Shown piece after piece: positions 1 to 8,591 of a DNA stretch of 64,000 nt (the stretch's first letter is position 1; each line of letters opens with the position of its first letter). Location: contig NZ_JAKJSC010000002.1 in NCBI RefSeq assembly GCF_029029525.1, forward strand, positions 124,001 to 188,000, read 5' to 3'. Origin of the DNA: Labilibaculum sp. DW002. Its GTDB lineage: Bacteria; Bacteroidota; Bacteroidia; Bacteroidales; Marinifilaceae. The position numbers and the translations under genes are program-made. The notes beneath the pieces are model-generated. The model saw nothing but the letters and a program-made list of their open reading frames with translations. It was not told the DNA's origin and did no database searches.

Positions 1-49
1 GAATAAGGTTGATTTCTCTGAACCACAGCAATTAACATTAGATTTTTAA
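1..49 (+). CDS. possible C-terminal end of a gene entering from the left
   Basis: A reading frame open from the window edge ends at a TAA at 47-49 and would encode the last 15 or so residues of a protein ending in Leu-Asp-Phe. The other two forward frames stop within the first 35 bases. The product cannot be named from so little sequence, and the open frame could be chance. Confidence 0.25.
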   Translation, partial: NKVDFSEPQQLTLDF

Positions 50-151
50 AATATTATCCAACTATAATAAAGAAATTAAGGTATTTTTATAATTTTACAC
101 TCCCTTAAAAAAAGATAAGCCAGTATTTTATTATTGGCAATTAAATTTAAT

Positions 152-934
152 ATGAAAAAATCACTTTATAACTTATTGATTGTTTCTGTCTTGCTCCTTG
201 GAATTTCCGCCTGTGCAACAACTGAGAAAATCAATCAAACCGAAAATCAGAAGACCTATTCTATTGATTCTACATTAGATGCTTATTCGAAGCTAGATAC
301 AAGCTTCAGGAATCTTATCGTAAGCTATAAATCTCAATTGGATGAGGAGATGAATATGGTGATTTCGATTGCAGATGAAGAAATGGTTACTGCTAAGCCT
401 GAGAGTCAATTATCTAACTTTATTGCTGATGGAATGCTGCAAATAGGCAAGACATTTTGCAAAGATAATGGTCTTTTACATTCTGTGGATTTGGCAATTA
501 TGAACTTGGGTGGGATTCGAACAGGAATGCCTAAGGGAGAGATTAGAACCGGAAGAATGTTTGAAATGCTGCCCTTTAAAAACAAATTGGTAATTGTTGG
601 AATGAAAGGTGGAGATTTGAAAACACTTCTTGATCAGCTTGCTGAGTTTGGCGGAGAAGGATCTAGTGGATTTAAAATGGGTATTAAGGACCGCAAAGCA
701 ATTGATGTTCTTGTTGATGGGAAAATCATCGATAAGGAAAAGATCTATTACGTTATTTCTGTTGATTATTTAGTGAATGGTGGAGGTAATATTACAGCAT
801 TTAAGAATAGAGAAACATTTAGACATATGCATCAAATGTTGCGCTCTGAAATGATTAAATACATTCGTGAGAATTATAAGAATGGAAAACATATTTCTGC
901 GAAACTAGATGGGAGGATTTATCATGTGGAATAG
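152..934 (+). CDS. 5'-nucleotidase C-terminal-domain lipoprotein (substrate-recognition half)
   Basis: This is the C-terminal (substrate-specificity) domain of a UshA-type 5'-nucleotidase, encoded alone. The protein starts at the ATG at 152, which is followed directly by a classic signal (MKKSL, hydrophobic stretch, then a lipobox ending ISAC), so it is probably a lipoprotein; an upstream TTG at 134 is in frame but less likely. Family hallmarks are the segment SNFIADGML near residue 90 and the NLGGIR motif near residue 120. The following gene encodes the catalytic metallophosphatase half and overlaps this one by 11 bp, so the two are translationally coupled and probably act together on extracellular nucleotides or related phosphoesters. 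A split 5'-nucleotidase with the C-domain gene first is, from memory, common in Bacteroidota. The exact substrate is not shown by sequence. Confidence 0.85.
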   Translation: MKKSLYNLLIVSVLLLGISACATTEKINQTENQKTYSIDSTLDAYSKLDTSFRNLIVSYKSQLDEEMNMVISIADEEMVTAKPESQLSNFIADGMLQIGKTFCKDNGLLHSVDLAIMNLGGIRTGMPKGEIRTGRMFEMLPFKNKLVIVGMKGGDLKTLLDQLAEFGGEGSSGFKMGIKDRKAIDVLVDGKIIDKEKIYYVISVDYLVNGGGNITAFKNRETFRHMHQMLRSEMIKYIRENYKNGKHISAKLDGRIYHVE

Positions 935-1856
935 AAGAGATTTTTTGAAAAATATTAGTCTTGCAAGTTTGGTTTTAGGAACGGGATTAATTTCTAAAAG
1001 ATCATTGGCAGCTAAGAATCAAATGCAAAAAATAACAATTTTGCATACGAATGATTTGCATTCTCGTATCGATCCTTTTCCTAAGGAAGATCCAGAATTC
1101 GGAGGTTTGGGAGGTTTTGCAAGAATAAATGCTTTGGTGCAAAAAATAAGAAAGACTGAAGATCATGTTTTGCTTTTTGATGCAGGAGATGTGTATCAGG
1201 GGACTCCCTATTTTAATTTTTTCGAAGGAGAGGCGGAATTCAAGCTGATGTCAAAGATTGGTTATGATGCCGGGAATATTGGAAATCATGAGTTTGATAA
1301 TGGAATTGAAGGAATCACAAATCAATTGAAGCACCTTAATTTCCCCTTGCTAAATGCAAATTATGATTTTACTGGAACGGACTTAGAAGGGAAAATACCG
1401 GCTTATAAAATCTTCGAGAAAGGAGATTTAAAGATCGGTGTTTTTGGTGTTGGTGTAGACTTAGATGGATATGTTGAAGCTAAAAATAGAAGTACAATAT
1501 CTTATATTGATCCTGTTGATGTGGCGGAAAAAATGCATCGTGTTTTAAAAGAGGAACAAAAATGTGATTTGATTATTTGTCTTTCCCATTTAGGATACAA
1601 AAATGAATATGGAGGAGACTCGGATTATGATTTTGCTAAAAAATCACGAGGGATTGATTTAATTATTGGTGGGCATTCTCATACTTTATTAGAAACACCC
1701 GATCGAGTGTTGAACAAAGATGGAGTTGAAGTATTGATCAATCAGGTAGGATGGGCTGGCATAGCACTTGGACGCATCGATTTCCATATTGATAAAAAGA
1801 ATAATATAAAATTAGCAGCTTCGAAGCTTTTCTCAGTAGATGATAAAATAGCTTAG
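924..1856 (+). CDS. 5'-nucleotidase / metallophosphatase catalytic half, Tat-exported
   Basis: This is the calcineurin-like metallophosphatase domain of the UshA family. The dinuclear metal-site motifs are all visible in order: HTNDLHS near residue 45, GDVYQGTP near 90, GNHEFDNG near 117, a SHLGY segment and GGHSHT near 247. The N-terminus carries a twin-arginine signal (RRDFLKN followed by a hydrophobic stretch), predicting folded export. I chose the ATG at 924 because a strong Shine-Dalgarno-like GGGAGG lies at 910-915; the upstream in-frame ATG at 909 would put that site inside the gene. The protein stops after the catalytic domain, and the missing substrate-binding domain is supplied by the upstream gene. 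Predicted activity is periplasmic nucleotide or cyclic-nucleotide dephosphorylation. Confidence 0.88.
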   Translation: MWNRRDFLKNISLASLVLGTGLISKRSLAAKNQMQKITILHTNDLHSRIDPFPKEDPEFGGLGGFARINALVQKIRKTEDHVLLFDAGDVYQGTPYFNFFEGEAEFKLMSKIGYDAGNIGNHEFDNGIEGITNQLKHLNFPLLNANYDFTGTDLEGKIPAYKIFEKGDLKIGVFGVGVDLDGYVEAKNRSTISYIDPVDVAEKMHRVLKEEQKCDLIICLSHLGYKNEYGGDSDYDFAKKSRGIDLIIGGHSHTLLETPDRVLNKDGVEVLINQVGWAGIALGRIDFHIDKKNNIKLAASKLFSVDDKIA

Positions 1857-1912
1857 TGGATCAAATAATAATAGTTAACTTGTTGTTTGTAGTTGGTTAA
1901 AGAATAATACAA

Positions 1913-2797
1913 TTGAAGAATTCTAAATTTAAATTAGACAAGTCGAATTGGGCTTTGGTAGAAGGTTGGCTTTCTATTATTGGTAATATTTTACTTTTTG
2001 GCTTAAAGTATTGGGCTGGTATTGTAACTGGTTCCATTGCAATAATGGCGGATGCTTGGCATACTTTGTCTGATAGTTTAAGTTCTGTAATTGTAATTGT
2101 AGGCGCTAAAATTTCAAAGAAACCTGCCGATGATGACCATCCTTTTGGCCATGGTCGAGCTGATTTGATTAGTGCATTTATCATTGGTATCCTTTTGCTT
2201 TTAGTGGCTTTCGATTTCGTAATTGAATCCTATCATACGCTTCGAGATCATGAAGCATCACAATTTGGAACAATAGCGGTTGTGGTTATGATTGCATCGG
2301 TAGTGATTAAAGAATTATTAGCTCAATTTGCCTATTACGGTGCTCGAAAAACGAATTCTAAAGTTTTACGTGCAGATGGATGGCATCATCGTAGTGATGC
2401 AATTTCTTCATTGGTGATCTTAATTGGTATCTTTTTAGGTCCGTACTATTGGTGGATTGATGGTGTATTAGGACTGATTGTGGCGATTCTTATTGGTCAC
2501 GCGGCTTATGAAATAATAAGTGATTCTATTCATTCTTTATTGGGAGAGAGTCCAAGTGATGGAATTATTGATTCCTTAAAATCAACTATTGGGGAGGTTC
2601 ACCCCTACAAACTAGAACCACATCATTTTCATTTGCATGTGTACGGAGACCACACTGAACTAACATTTCATATTCGTTTGCCTCATAATATGCCAATAAA
2701 GCAAGCGCATGATATTGCTACAAAATTAGAGGAGGCAATTCTAGATAAATATGGTTATTCTTCGACCATCCATATCGAACCTAAGCTAAAATCCTAG
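1913..2797 (+). CDS. cation diffusion facilitator (CDF) family metal exporter
   Basis: A 294-residue CDF/ZnT-type transporter that exchanges divalent cations such as Zn, Fe, Mn or Co for protons across the inner membrane. The two metal-binding helices are recognisable as MADAWHTLSDS (helix II) and DGWHHRSDAISS (helix V), each with the paired His/Asp residues of the transport site. The C-terminal cytoplasmic domain is His-rich (HHFHLHVYGDH) as in family members that sense metal in the dimer interface. The only available start is TTG at 1913, since a stop lies 15 bp upstream and the next Met is inside the membrane domain. The gene ends convergently with the next one, overlapping its stop by 4 bp. 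The specific metal cannot be assigned. Confidence 0.88.
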   Translation: MKNSKFKLDKSNWALVEGWLSIIGNILLFGLKYWAGIVTGSIAIMADAWHTLSDSLSSVIVIVGAKISKKPADDDHPFGHGRADLISAFIIGILLLLVAFDFVIESYHTLRDHEASQFGTIAVVVMIASVVIKELLAQFAYYGARKTNSKVLRADGWHHRSDAISSLVILIGIFLGPYYWWIDGVLGLIVAILIGHAAYEIISDSIHSLLGESPSDGIIDSLKSTIGEVHPYKLEPHHFHLHVYGDHTELTFHIRLPHNMPIKQAHDIATKLEEAILDKYGYSSTIHIEPKLKS

Positions 2798-3717
2798 TTA
2801 GTAGATTTTTTATTCTTTTTGGAAAAGTAAACAGCTGTAATGGCACCTCCGATTACCAATACGGCACCTAGAATTGAATAAATACTCAGTGAATTGGTTT
2901 GAATCCAACTAACATTTAGGGCAGCCAAAGCAGCCATCGCTAATAAGGTGATAATTGGATTCATGGTTACAATAAGACTTACTTTATATGCTTCCGTATA
3001 TTTAAAAGCTAGAGCAAGACAGCCGTACGCAACTAATGTGTTAAGTCCCAAGAATACTAGAATCATCCATGTTGTTATACTGATGGTAGCAAAAGCCTCA
3101 AAATTAACAAAGGGAGTATACAAAATGGCAGGAATACCATAAAGAACCATGTTTAAAAGTTGAGCAGGATGCTTTTGAACCAATTGTTTTTGTAAAGCAG
3201 CATACAAAACCCACATTACTGCACCCAATTCAATCCACATAAAGCCAGTATTGAACGCATCAGCATCTTGAATAAAGGCTTGTAATTGGTTTCTGTAAAA
3301 TAAGAACAATCCGATACCTGCAATTGCAAAACCAATTATTTGCTTTTTGTTTAGTCGCTCTTTAAAAAACACAACACCTACTAATGCTAGTAAAATAGGA
3401 GCCGTTTGCATAATAATTTGCGCATTGCTCGGTGTTGTATAGTTAATGCCTTGCATAAAACCTAGGTAATTAACACCTAAGGCTAAAGCAGCAATAATAA
3501 GAATGAGTGGAGGTCGTTTTATTATTTCCAACTGTTTTTTATCCGTTATTAAAAAGAATAAAAAGAGAATTGTAAATGCAAAAGTGAAGCGAAACCAAAC
3601 AATAGAAATGGAGTCGAGCTCATTCAAGCTAACCTTTAGAAATATTGGCAGAAACCCCCATAAAAAAGCTGTAATTATTGCGTAAAAAACACCTTTATTA
3701 TTGCTTATAACACCCAT
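2794..3717 (-). CDS. EamA/DMT-family permease
   Basis: A 307-residue inner-membrane protein of the drug/metabolite transporter superfamily with about ten hydrophobic segments arranged as two EamA repeats. Recognisable features are AFLWGFLPIFLK in the first helix, the TTPSNAQIIMQTAPILLALVG segment closing repeat one, and a second-repeat equivalent near the C-terminus followed by a lysine-rich tail. Family members export amino acids, metabolites or drugs; the substrate here is unknown. A -7 box TACTTTTG lies about 45 bp upstream of the start. The gene appears monocistronic and converges on the CDF gene with a 4-bp overlap of stop codons. Confidence 0.85.
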   Translation of the reverse strand: MGVISNNKGVFYAIITAFLWGFLPIFLKVSLNELDSISIVWFRFTFAFTILFLFFLITDKKQLEIIKRPPLILIIAALALGVNYLGFMQGINYTTPSNAQIIMQTAPILLALVGVVFFKERLNKKQIIGFAIAGIGLFLFYRNQLQAFIQDADAFNTGFMWIELGAVMWVLYAALQKQLVQKHPAQLLNMVLYGIPAILYTPFVNFEAFATISITTWMILVFLGLNTLVAYGCLALAFKYTEAYKVSLIVTMNPIITLLAMAALAALNVSWIQTNSLSIYSILGAVLVIGGAITAVYFSKKNKKSTN

Positions 3718-3762
3718 TTTGCAATTGTTTAATTGTATTTATTTAGAATCATTTTAAGGAAT

Positions 3763-3770
3763 CAAAAGTA
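3763..3770 (-). promoter_or_regulatory. Bacteroidota -7 box for the EamA gene
   Basis: Read on the minus strand the sequence is TACTTTTG, an exact match to TAnnTTTG. It sits about 45 bp upstream of the permease start codon. No clear TTTG -33 element was found. Confidence 0.45.
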
Positions 3771-3830
3771 GAAAAAAATGGACTTTTAAAATCCTTATTT
3801 TCAATTAATTTATATGATTCTAATCATTTT

Positions 3831-4541
3831 TTATTTTTGAGGAGCATCTGGTAAATTAAAACTGACAAAACCTAAAGATTTCCATACCTCCAACACCTGA
3901 TTTAAGCTAACTTCAAAAGAAAGATACTCTGAGTTATCAGAATTCAATAACAACTGATTGTTTGAAAAATCTTTTTTGATTCGTTTGTAAACTATGCCAT
4001 CGTCAGCCGTTAAAACAATGCAGCAAGAATCATCCTTTATATGCTCCCAATCTTGAACGTATTCACATATAATGTACGATCCGGCAGGAACTGGTAACAT
4101 GCTGTCTCCTTCAATTTGGAATGCACGGTAAGTTTTGTTTTCAGAAAGCTCACTAAATGGCATTCTGAAATTTGGAAGTTCGCTTATAAACTCAGCATCT
4201 GAGTAGCCATTTAGGTATCCTGCAGCAGCTTTTACAGGAACTAAACTGATCATTTCTTCGTTCTTGCTGTCAACGAGTATTGGCAAAACACGAAGTTGAT
4301 CTCCTTTGGTATCTTGTTGTTTTATTTGATCACTTAAGGAAATATCTTCATTTACTAGTTCTTCTAACTTTCTATTAAAGTATTTAGAATATTTCAGTAA
4401 GCTTGAAATTTTTGGAGTACTTCTTCTTTTTTCGTAGGCGCTAATAGATGAAGCTCCAATTCCAATTCTGTGAGATAATCGAGTTTGTGATAATCTTTTG
4501 CGAATGCGTAAATATTTAAGGTTTTTATTTAGATTTTCCAT
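3831..4541 (-). CDS. XRE-type HTH / S24 peptidase (LexA-like) transcriptional regulator
   Basis: A 236-residue repressor-like protein. Residues ~5-60 form a Cro/C1-type helix-turn-helix (LSQTRLSHRIGIGASSISAYE). After a linker the C-terminal half is an S24/LexA-type domain: the Ser of GDSM and the Lys of VYKRIKK match the Ser-Lys dyad, and an Ala-Gly pair in KAAAGY precedes it where LexA-type repressors self-cleave. All elements needed for autoproteolysis are therefore present, so induction by DNA damage or another stress is plausible but not shown. No phage genes are nearby. The promoter and an inverted repeat lie immediately upstream (4576-4610), suggesting autoregulation. Targets are unknown. 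Confidence 0.82.
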   Translation of the reverse strand: MENLNKNLKYLRIRKRLSQTRLSHRIGIGASSISAYEKRRSTPKISSLLKYSKYFNRKLEELVNEDISLSDQIKQQDTKGDQLRVLPILVDSKNEEMISLVPVKAAAGYLNGYSDAEFISELPNFRMPFSELSENKTYRAFQIEGDSMLPVPAGSYIICEYVQDWEHIKDDSCCIVLTADDGIVYKRIKKDFSNNQLLLNSDNSEYLSFEVSLNQVLEVWKSLGFVSFNLPDAPQK

Positions 4542-4575
4542 GACAGAGCTTTGTTCATATTATATTTTAGAGCTG

Positions 4576-4610
4576 CAAATGTACGTGTTAATATGCTTTT
4601 CTGTACATTT
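4576..4610. promoter_or_regulatory. promoter with inverted repeat upstream of the S24 regulator
   Basis: The minus-strand box TACATTTG at 4576-4583 matches TAnnTTTG exactly and would drive the regulator gene. AAATGTAC at 4577-4584 is mirrored by GTACATTT at 4603-4610, an 8/8 inverted repeat with an 18-bp spacer. The right arm also resembles a plus-strand -7 box, so this may be a divergent promoter pair or an operator for the adjacent repressor. Confidence 0.4.
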
Positions 4611-4809
4611 ATATTAATTGTTATTCTAAGTGATTTAAACTCAATTAATAATGGAGTGGTTGATGCTGAAATAATAAACTTACTTCGTGTTCGCTATTCA
4701 ATATTTGATACCTTAAGGCATGAAGCATCGGATTTATTTGAGATATAAATTGAAAGTACTGTAATGTAAAAGTCAAGGTGGAATTTATTTTTCGCCTTTT
4801 TTTATGTGT

Positions 4810-4893
4810 TGGGCGTGCCCCTTTGGGTCAGGCTTTCCGTTACTACTCCTCACTCATTCTTCGCTGTGGGGTATTCTCTTCAATCCTTCATGC
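4810..4893 (+). repeat. dispersed degenerate repeat, copy A
   Basis: About 80 bp of unusually GC-rich sequence in an AT-rich gap. It aligns along its length with the reverse complement of 16989-17070; shared blocks include CTCCTC, CTGTGGGG and TCAATCC (CCAATCC in the other copy). Similar C/T-rich elements are, from memory, scattered through intergenic regions of many Bacteroidota genomes. No coding potential is evident. Confidence 0.6.
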
Positions 4894-5084
4894 TTACAAA
4901 ATAAACACATACTTATCTATTTTCTTCAAGTTTAAACTATTCTCAATAAGTAAGAATGTGAGCAGATTAGAAACAAGAAGCATTTCTAGTTTTAAATAAA
5001 AATGGGAAATTACAATTACTGAATATCCCAATATTATTATAACATAATACTGTTAAAATTAACTAAGGTACCATTGTGTGATGA

Positions 5085-5291
5085 GTAAAAGTAAGCAATG
5101 GAAGCGCACTAGTTTATCGAATAATCGGTAACGCCAACGGAGTTTGTGTTTTTAATTTTAGCAGAGAACTAAAAGTTCTTAGAGAAATTAACGGATCTCT
5201 GGAAAGTGTAAGTGTGAATGATCTTCATTTATTGGATCTTAAGGGAATTGTTAAATCTTATTTTTTGATTTCTGAACTACAAAAGCATTAA
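5085..5291 (+). other. start-less open frame in the 4542-5483 gap, possible gene remnant
   Basis: The gap between the S24 regulator and the LacI gene (942 bp) has no convincing gene. It holds repeat copy A and a 68-codon open frame without a good start codon. The last 45 residues look protein-like (SRELKVLREINGSLE, then NDLHLLDLKGIVKSY), with alternating charged and hydrophobic residues. It could be a decayed small gene or chance. I do not recognise a family. Confidence 0.2.
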
Positions 5292-5393
5292 TAAAAGGTT
5301 AAGAATGTCTTAAATTAGTGCGGGATGTTGAAAATGGGTGTTATACACCACGAAAAAGTATATTTCACAGGATGGAACCTGTCTAAATTATAT

Positions 5394-5401
5394 TATCTTT
5401 G
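5394..5401 (+). promoter_or_regulatory. Bacteroidota -7 box for the LacI-family gene
   Basis: TATCTTTG matches TAnnTTTG exactly and lies about 80 bp upstream of the LacI-type regulator start, leaving a leader of roughly 75 nt. No strong -33 element is visible. Confidence 0.45.
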
Positions 5402-5483
5402 TTTCTTGTCGGGAAAAGTGATTTAAATCATTATTTTTATTACAATTTCAGACAATTGAATGTAAGATTCTAAAATTATTACT

Positions 5484-6503
5484 ATGGCAAACCGACCCGT
5501 AACGATTAAAGATATTGCTGAAAAGTTAAGTATCTCTGTTTCTACTGTTTCTCGTGCATTAAAGAATAATCCGGAAATAAGTTTACAAACTCGAGAAGCA
5601 GTACAAAAATTAGCGAAAGAATTAAATTATCGACCAAATCCTTTGGCTGTTGCGCTTAAAACTCAAAAGTCAAATACTATTGGAGTTGTTGTACCACAGA
5701 TTGTTAGTTCATTTTATGCTTCAGTAGTAAAAGGAATTGAACAAGTTGCCGATGAGCATGGTTATCAGGTTTTTGTGAGTTCGTCGAATGAGAAATTAGA
5801 GAAAGAGAAAAAGAACGTAGATGGTTTTCTAAATATGAGAATGGATGGAATTATTCTGTCTTTATCTCGTGCAACGAACACCTACGATCATATACATAAG
5901 ATAAAAGAAATGGGTGTACCTATCGTTTTATTCGATAGAACATCTAAGGAACTTGAAGTATCAAAGGTTGTTGCGGATGATGCCGCTGCTGCTCATTCTG
6001 CAGTTTCTCACCTTTTAGAGGGTGGAGCTAAGCGTATTGCATTCCTTACAGGACCAGAGTATATGCTTTTTGGAAGAAATAGAATGCGAGGTTATAAGCG
6101 TGCTCTTGCAGATAAAAATATTGACTTAGATGAAACATTAATTTCGCGATGTGATTTTACTGTTGACTCGGCAAAGCAAGCAACTATGGAACTACTTTCA
6201 AGAAGTAACCGTCCGGATGCATTTTTTGCGATTAATGATGAGTTGGCAATTGGAGCAATTATGGCAGCTAAGGAGTTAGGCTTTAAAATTCCTGAAGAAG
6301 TTGCTGTTGTTGGATTCTCTAATAGTCGTCGCTCGCGTTATATGGAACCTTCGATTTCGACTATGGATCAGAATCCAAAACAAGTTGGAAGAGAAGCGGC
6401 TAATCTTCTGTTTGAACAAATGGAGGATAAACCAGATAGTGATAAAATAAAAGAAGCTGTTGTTCATGCAGATTTGATTGTAAGAACATCAAGCGACAAA
6501 TAG
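5484..6503 (+). CDS. LacI/GalR-family transcriptional regulator
   Basis: A 339-residue LacI-type regulator. The N-terminal helix-turn-helix and hinge read TIKDIAEKLSISVSTVSRAL and then LNYRPNPLA around residue 55. A periplasmic-binding-like ligand domain follows from residue ~60 (NTIGVVVPQI, then DGIILSLSR, VVADDAAAAHSA, AFLTGP and VVGFSNS). These proteins bind a sugar or sugar phosphate and control transport or catabolic genes. The gene stands alone between its own promoter and a bidirectional terminator, and its neighbours are unrelated, so the regulated pathway cannot be inferred from context. Length and domain order are normal for the family. Confidence 0.9.
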   Translation: MANRPVTIKDIAEKLSISVSTVSRALKNNPEISLQTREAVQKLAKELNYRPNPLAVALKTQKSNTIGVVVPQIVSSFYASVVKGIEQVADEHGYQVFVSSSNEKLEKEKKNVDGFLNMRMDGIILSLSRATNTYDHIHKIKEMGVPIVLFDRTSKELEVSKVVADDAAAAHSAVSHLLEGGAKRIAFLTGPEYMLFGRNRMRGYKRALADKNIDLDETLISRCDFTVDSAKQATMELLSRSNRPDAFFAINDELAIGAIMAAKELGFKIPEEVAVVGFSNSRRSRYMEPSISTMDQNPKQVGREAANLLFEQMEDKPDSDKIKEAVVHADLIVRTSSDK

Positions 6504-6520
6504 AACTAAATAGATATAAA

Positions 6521-6550
6521 AAAAATCCTGCTTAAGTAAGCAGGATTTTT
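6521..6550. terminator. bidirectional intrinsic terminator (LacI gene / rlmN)
   Basis: A perfect 14-bp inverted repeat (arms 6521-6534 and 6537-6550) with AAAAATCC at one end and GGATTTTT at the other, so a T-run follows the hairpin on either strand. It lies between two convergent genes. Confidence 0.85.
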
Positions 6551-6553
6551 CTA

Positions 6554-7597
6554 TTAATAGTCTTTACTTTGTTGCTTAACCAATTCCTTGGTTGAAAGTA
6601 AACCACAAGCAGCAAAGATATCCAAACCTCTGGAGCGACGAATAGTTGTCGTAATTCCTTTTTTATTTAATAAATTCTTGAATTCCTCAACCGTATTTTC
6701 ATCAGAACCTAATAAAGGAGAATTTGGGATGGGATGAAAGCGAATTAGATTCATTCGGCAATTGATACCATCCAAAATCTTACAAAGTTCTTTTACGTGA
6801 GCAGGAGTGTCATTTATTCCTTTAAACATGATGTATTCGAAGGATACTCGACGTTGGCGCCCAAAATCGAACTCACGAATCATTTTCAAAACATCCTTTA
6901 CAGGGTAAACGTTCTGAACTGGCATTAATTTCTTTCTCTCATCGTCGAATGGTGTATGCAGACTTACTGCAAGGTGACATTCACTGTCGTTCAAGAATGT
7001 TTTCATGCCAGGGATAATTCCAATGGTTGAAACTGTAATTCTTCGCGGGCTCATCGCCATACCATAGTCGGCAGTCAATATTTCAAGAGATTTCATGACT
7101 TCATGTACATTATCAAGAGGTTCTCCCATACCCATATAAACAATATTGGTAAGATTGTGCAATTCCGGTAAAGAACGTACTTGATTTATAATGTCACTAG
7201 ATTTAAGTTGGCCTTGAAAGCCTTGTTTCCCCGTCATGCAAAACAAACAGCCCATTTTACAACCGACCTGGGAAGATACACAAAGGGTTGCTCTGTCATC
7301 GTCCGGAATATAAGCTGTTTCAATAAACTGATTAGGCAAATTGGTTGGATAAAGATATTTCTTTGTTCCATCTACTGAAACTTGTTCTTTAGTTGAAAGT
7401 GTAATTCCAATATCGTATTTTTCATTTAAAGCTGTCCTTGCTTTTAATGATAGGTTTGACATGTCATCTATACTCTCTACGTCCTTTTTATAAAGCCAAT
7501 CAGCAAGTTGTTTTGCTGTGAATTTAGGAAGTTTCAAATCCAAAACGATTTGTGTTAGTTCTTCCAATGTTTTTCCTAATAGTAATTCTTTAGCCAT
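6554..7597 (-). CDS. rlmN: 23S rRNA (adenine2503-C2)-methyltransferase RlmN
   Basis: A 347-residue radical-SAM methyltransferase that methylates C2 of A2503 in 23S rRNA (and A37 of some tRNAs in characterised members). The radical-SAM cluster motif CKMGCLFC is near residue 117, followed by MTGKQGF, and the GEPLDN motif is near residue 160. The catalytic Cys pair is completed by the Cys in the C-terminal FAACGLL segment. It starts 53 bp downstream of the flavin reductase gene on the same strand and shares a promoter candidate with it; the stop is just next to a bidirectional terminator. Length matches the family. Confidence 0.95.
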   Translation of the reverse strand: MAKELLLGKTLEELTQIVLDLKLPKFTAKQLADWLYKKDVESIDDMSNLSLKARTALNEKYDIGITLSTKEQVSVDGTKKYLYPTNLPNQFIETAYIPDDDRATLCVSSQVGCKMGCLFCMTGKQGFQGQLKSSDIINQVRSLPELHNLTNIVYMGMGEPLDNVHEVMKSLEILTADYGMAMSPRRITVSTIGIIPGMKTFLNDSECHLAVSLHTPFDDERKKLMPVQNVYPVKDVLKMIREFDFGRQRRVSFEYIMFKGINDTPAHVKELCKILDGINCRMNLIRFHPIPNSPLLGSDENTVEEFKNLLNKKGITTTIRRSRGLDIFAACGLLSTKELVKQQSKDY

Positions 7598-7650
7598 TAT
7601 TCATTTTTTTATTTGCACCGAAGTCTTGCCTACTCTTTGTTATAACTTAC

Positions 7651-8322
7651 TTAAAAGTAGATTTCTGCAACGATTCTATCGTAGGAAACACCACGTTTAA
7701 TTAGTAAATCTCTCACTTCGACAACCATTTCTGGACTACCGCAAAGGAAATATCTGCAATCTTCTGGGAATACCTCAATATCCTGCAAATATCGTGTTAA
7801 TCTTCCATTATACAAACCTTCTCCATTCTCTTGTGAACAACAGCGTATATAATTGCCTTTAAGAGCCGGACGAAACTCTTTTTCAAAGAAAAAAGAATGT
7901 GTAAACCGACCTCCGTGAATGAGCTTTTTGTCAGCTTTTAATCCTGAGCGAAACATTGAAGAGAAAGGAGCGATTCCTGTTCCGGAAGCGATCCACCATG
8001 CTGGATTCTCATCATCAATAAAATCACCTTCTGGATCAGTTACATATAACTCTGAACCTGCTTTAATTTCGCTTAATCTTGGAGTTAGCCATCCATCATC
8101 TTTAAGGTTGTATAGGATTTGTACTTCAGCTTCGTTTTCACCACTAGCAATAGTGTATAATCGTGGTGTAACACTTAAGTCTGTAGTCATACCAATGTAT
8201 TGTCCAGCCTTAAAATCTTTGGTTTTTTTATATTTGATAACGTAAACGCCAGGAGCAATTGCTTTGTTTTCAAGTACTATTGTTGTTGATAGTTTGTTTT
8301 GTTGTTTTGTTTTTGATTCCAT
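7651..8322 (-). CDS. ferredoxin/flavodoxin-NADP(+) reductase-like FAD oxidoreductase
   Basis: A 223-residue FNR-superfamily protein. The FAD-binding motif PRLYTIAS is near residue 72, the nucleotide-binding motif WIASGTGIAPFSSM near residue 110, and a Cys-Gly-Ser-Pro (YFLCGSPEMV) NADP site near residue 190. The C-terminus ends in an aromatic residue (EIYF), as in plant-type and bacterial FNRs. It probably transfers electrons between NADPH and ferredoxin or flavodoxin. It precedes rlmN in the same direction; rlmN is a radical-SAM enzyme that needs reduced flavodoxin or ferredoxin, so a functional link is possible but inferred. Confidence 0.82.
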   Translation of the reverse strand: MESKTKQQNKLSTTIVLENKAIAPGVYVIKYKKTKDFKAGQYIGMTTDLSVTPRLYTIASGENEAEVQILYNLKDDGWLTPRLSEIKAGSELYVTDPEGDFIDDENPAWWIASGTGIAPFSSMFRSGLKADKKLIHGGRFTHSFFFEKEFRPALKGNYIRCCSQENGEGLYNGRLTRYLQDIEVFPEDCRYFLCGSPEMVVEVRDLLIKRGVSYDRIVAEIYF

Positions 8323-8344
8323 ATATAATTCATTTGAATGAGGG

Positions 8345-8352
8345 CAAAGATA
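8345..8352 (-). promoter_or_regulatory. -7 box of the flavin reductase-rlmN operon
   Basis: Read on the minus strand this is TATCTTTG, an exact TAnnTTTG match about 22 bp upstream of the reductase start codon. Confidence 0.5.
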
Positions 8353-8591
8353 ATAAATTATTTATAAAGATTCTAAATTGTATTTGATGATTATTTAGAT
8401 CACTCTTATTGGCTTAACAAATACATTTTTTTGAATGTTATTTTCACTTGTATTGAACTGATAAGGTACATATTCAATTCTTAAAATTGATTTTATCTAA
8501 AGGAAGAATGTGTTCAAATAAATGAATCACTTTATTTATTGTTCTAAAACGGACAGTATGTGTTATGTATACGAACACTTTTCCTTTATTG

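Noticed and set aside
4551-4999. Two short plus-strand ORFs of 65 and 73 codons
   Set aside because: The first lies over the promoter region of the S24 regulator and the second spans the dispersed repeat; compositions are Phe/Ile/Cys/Ser-rich without domain features.
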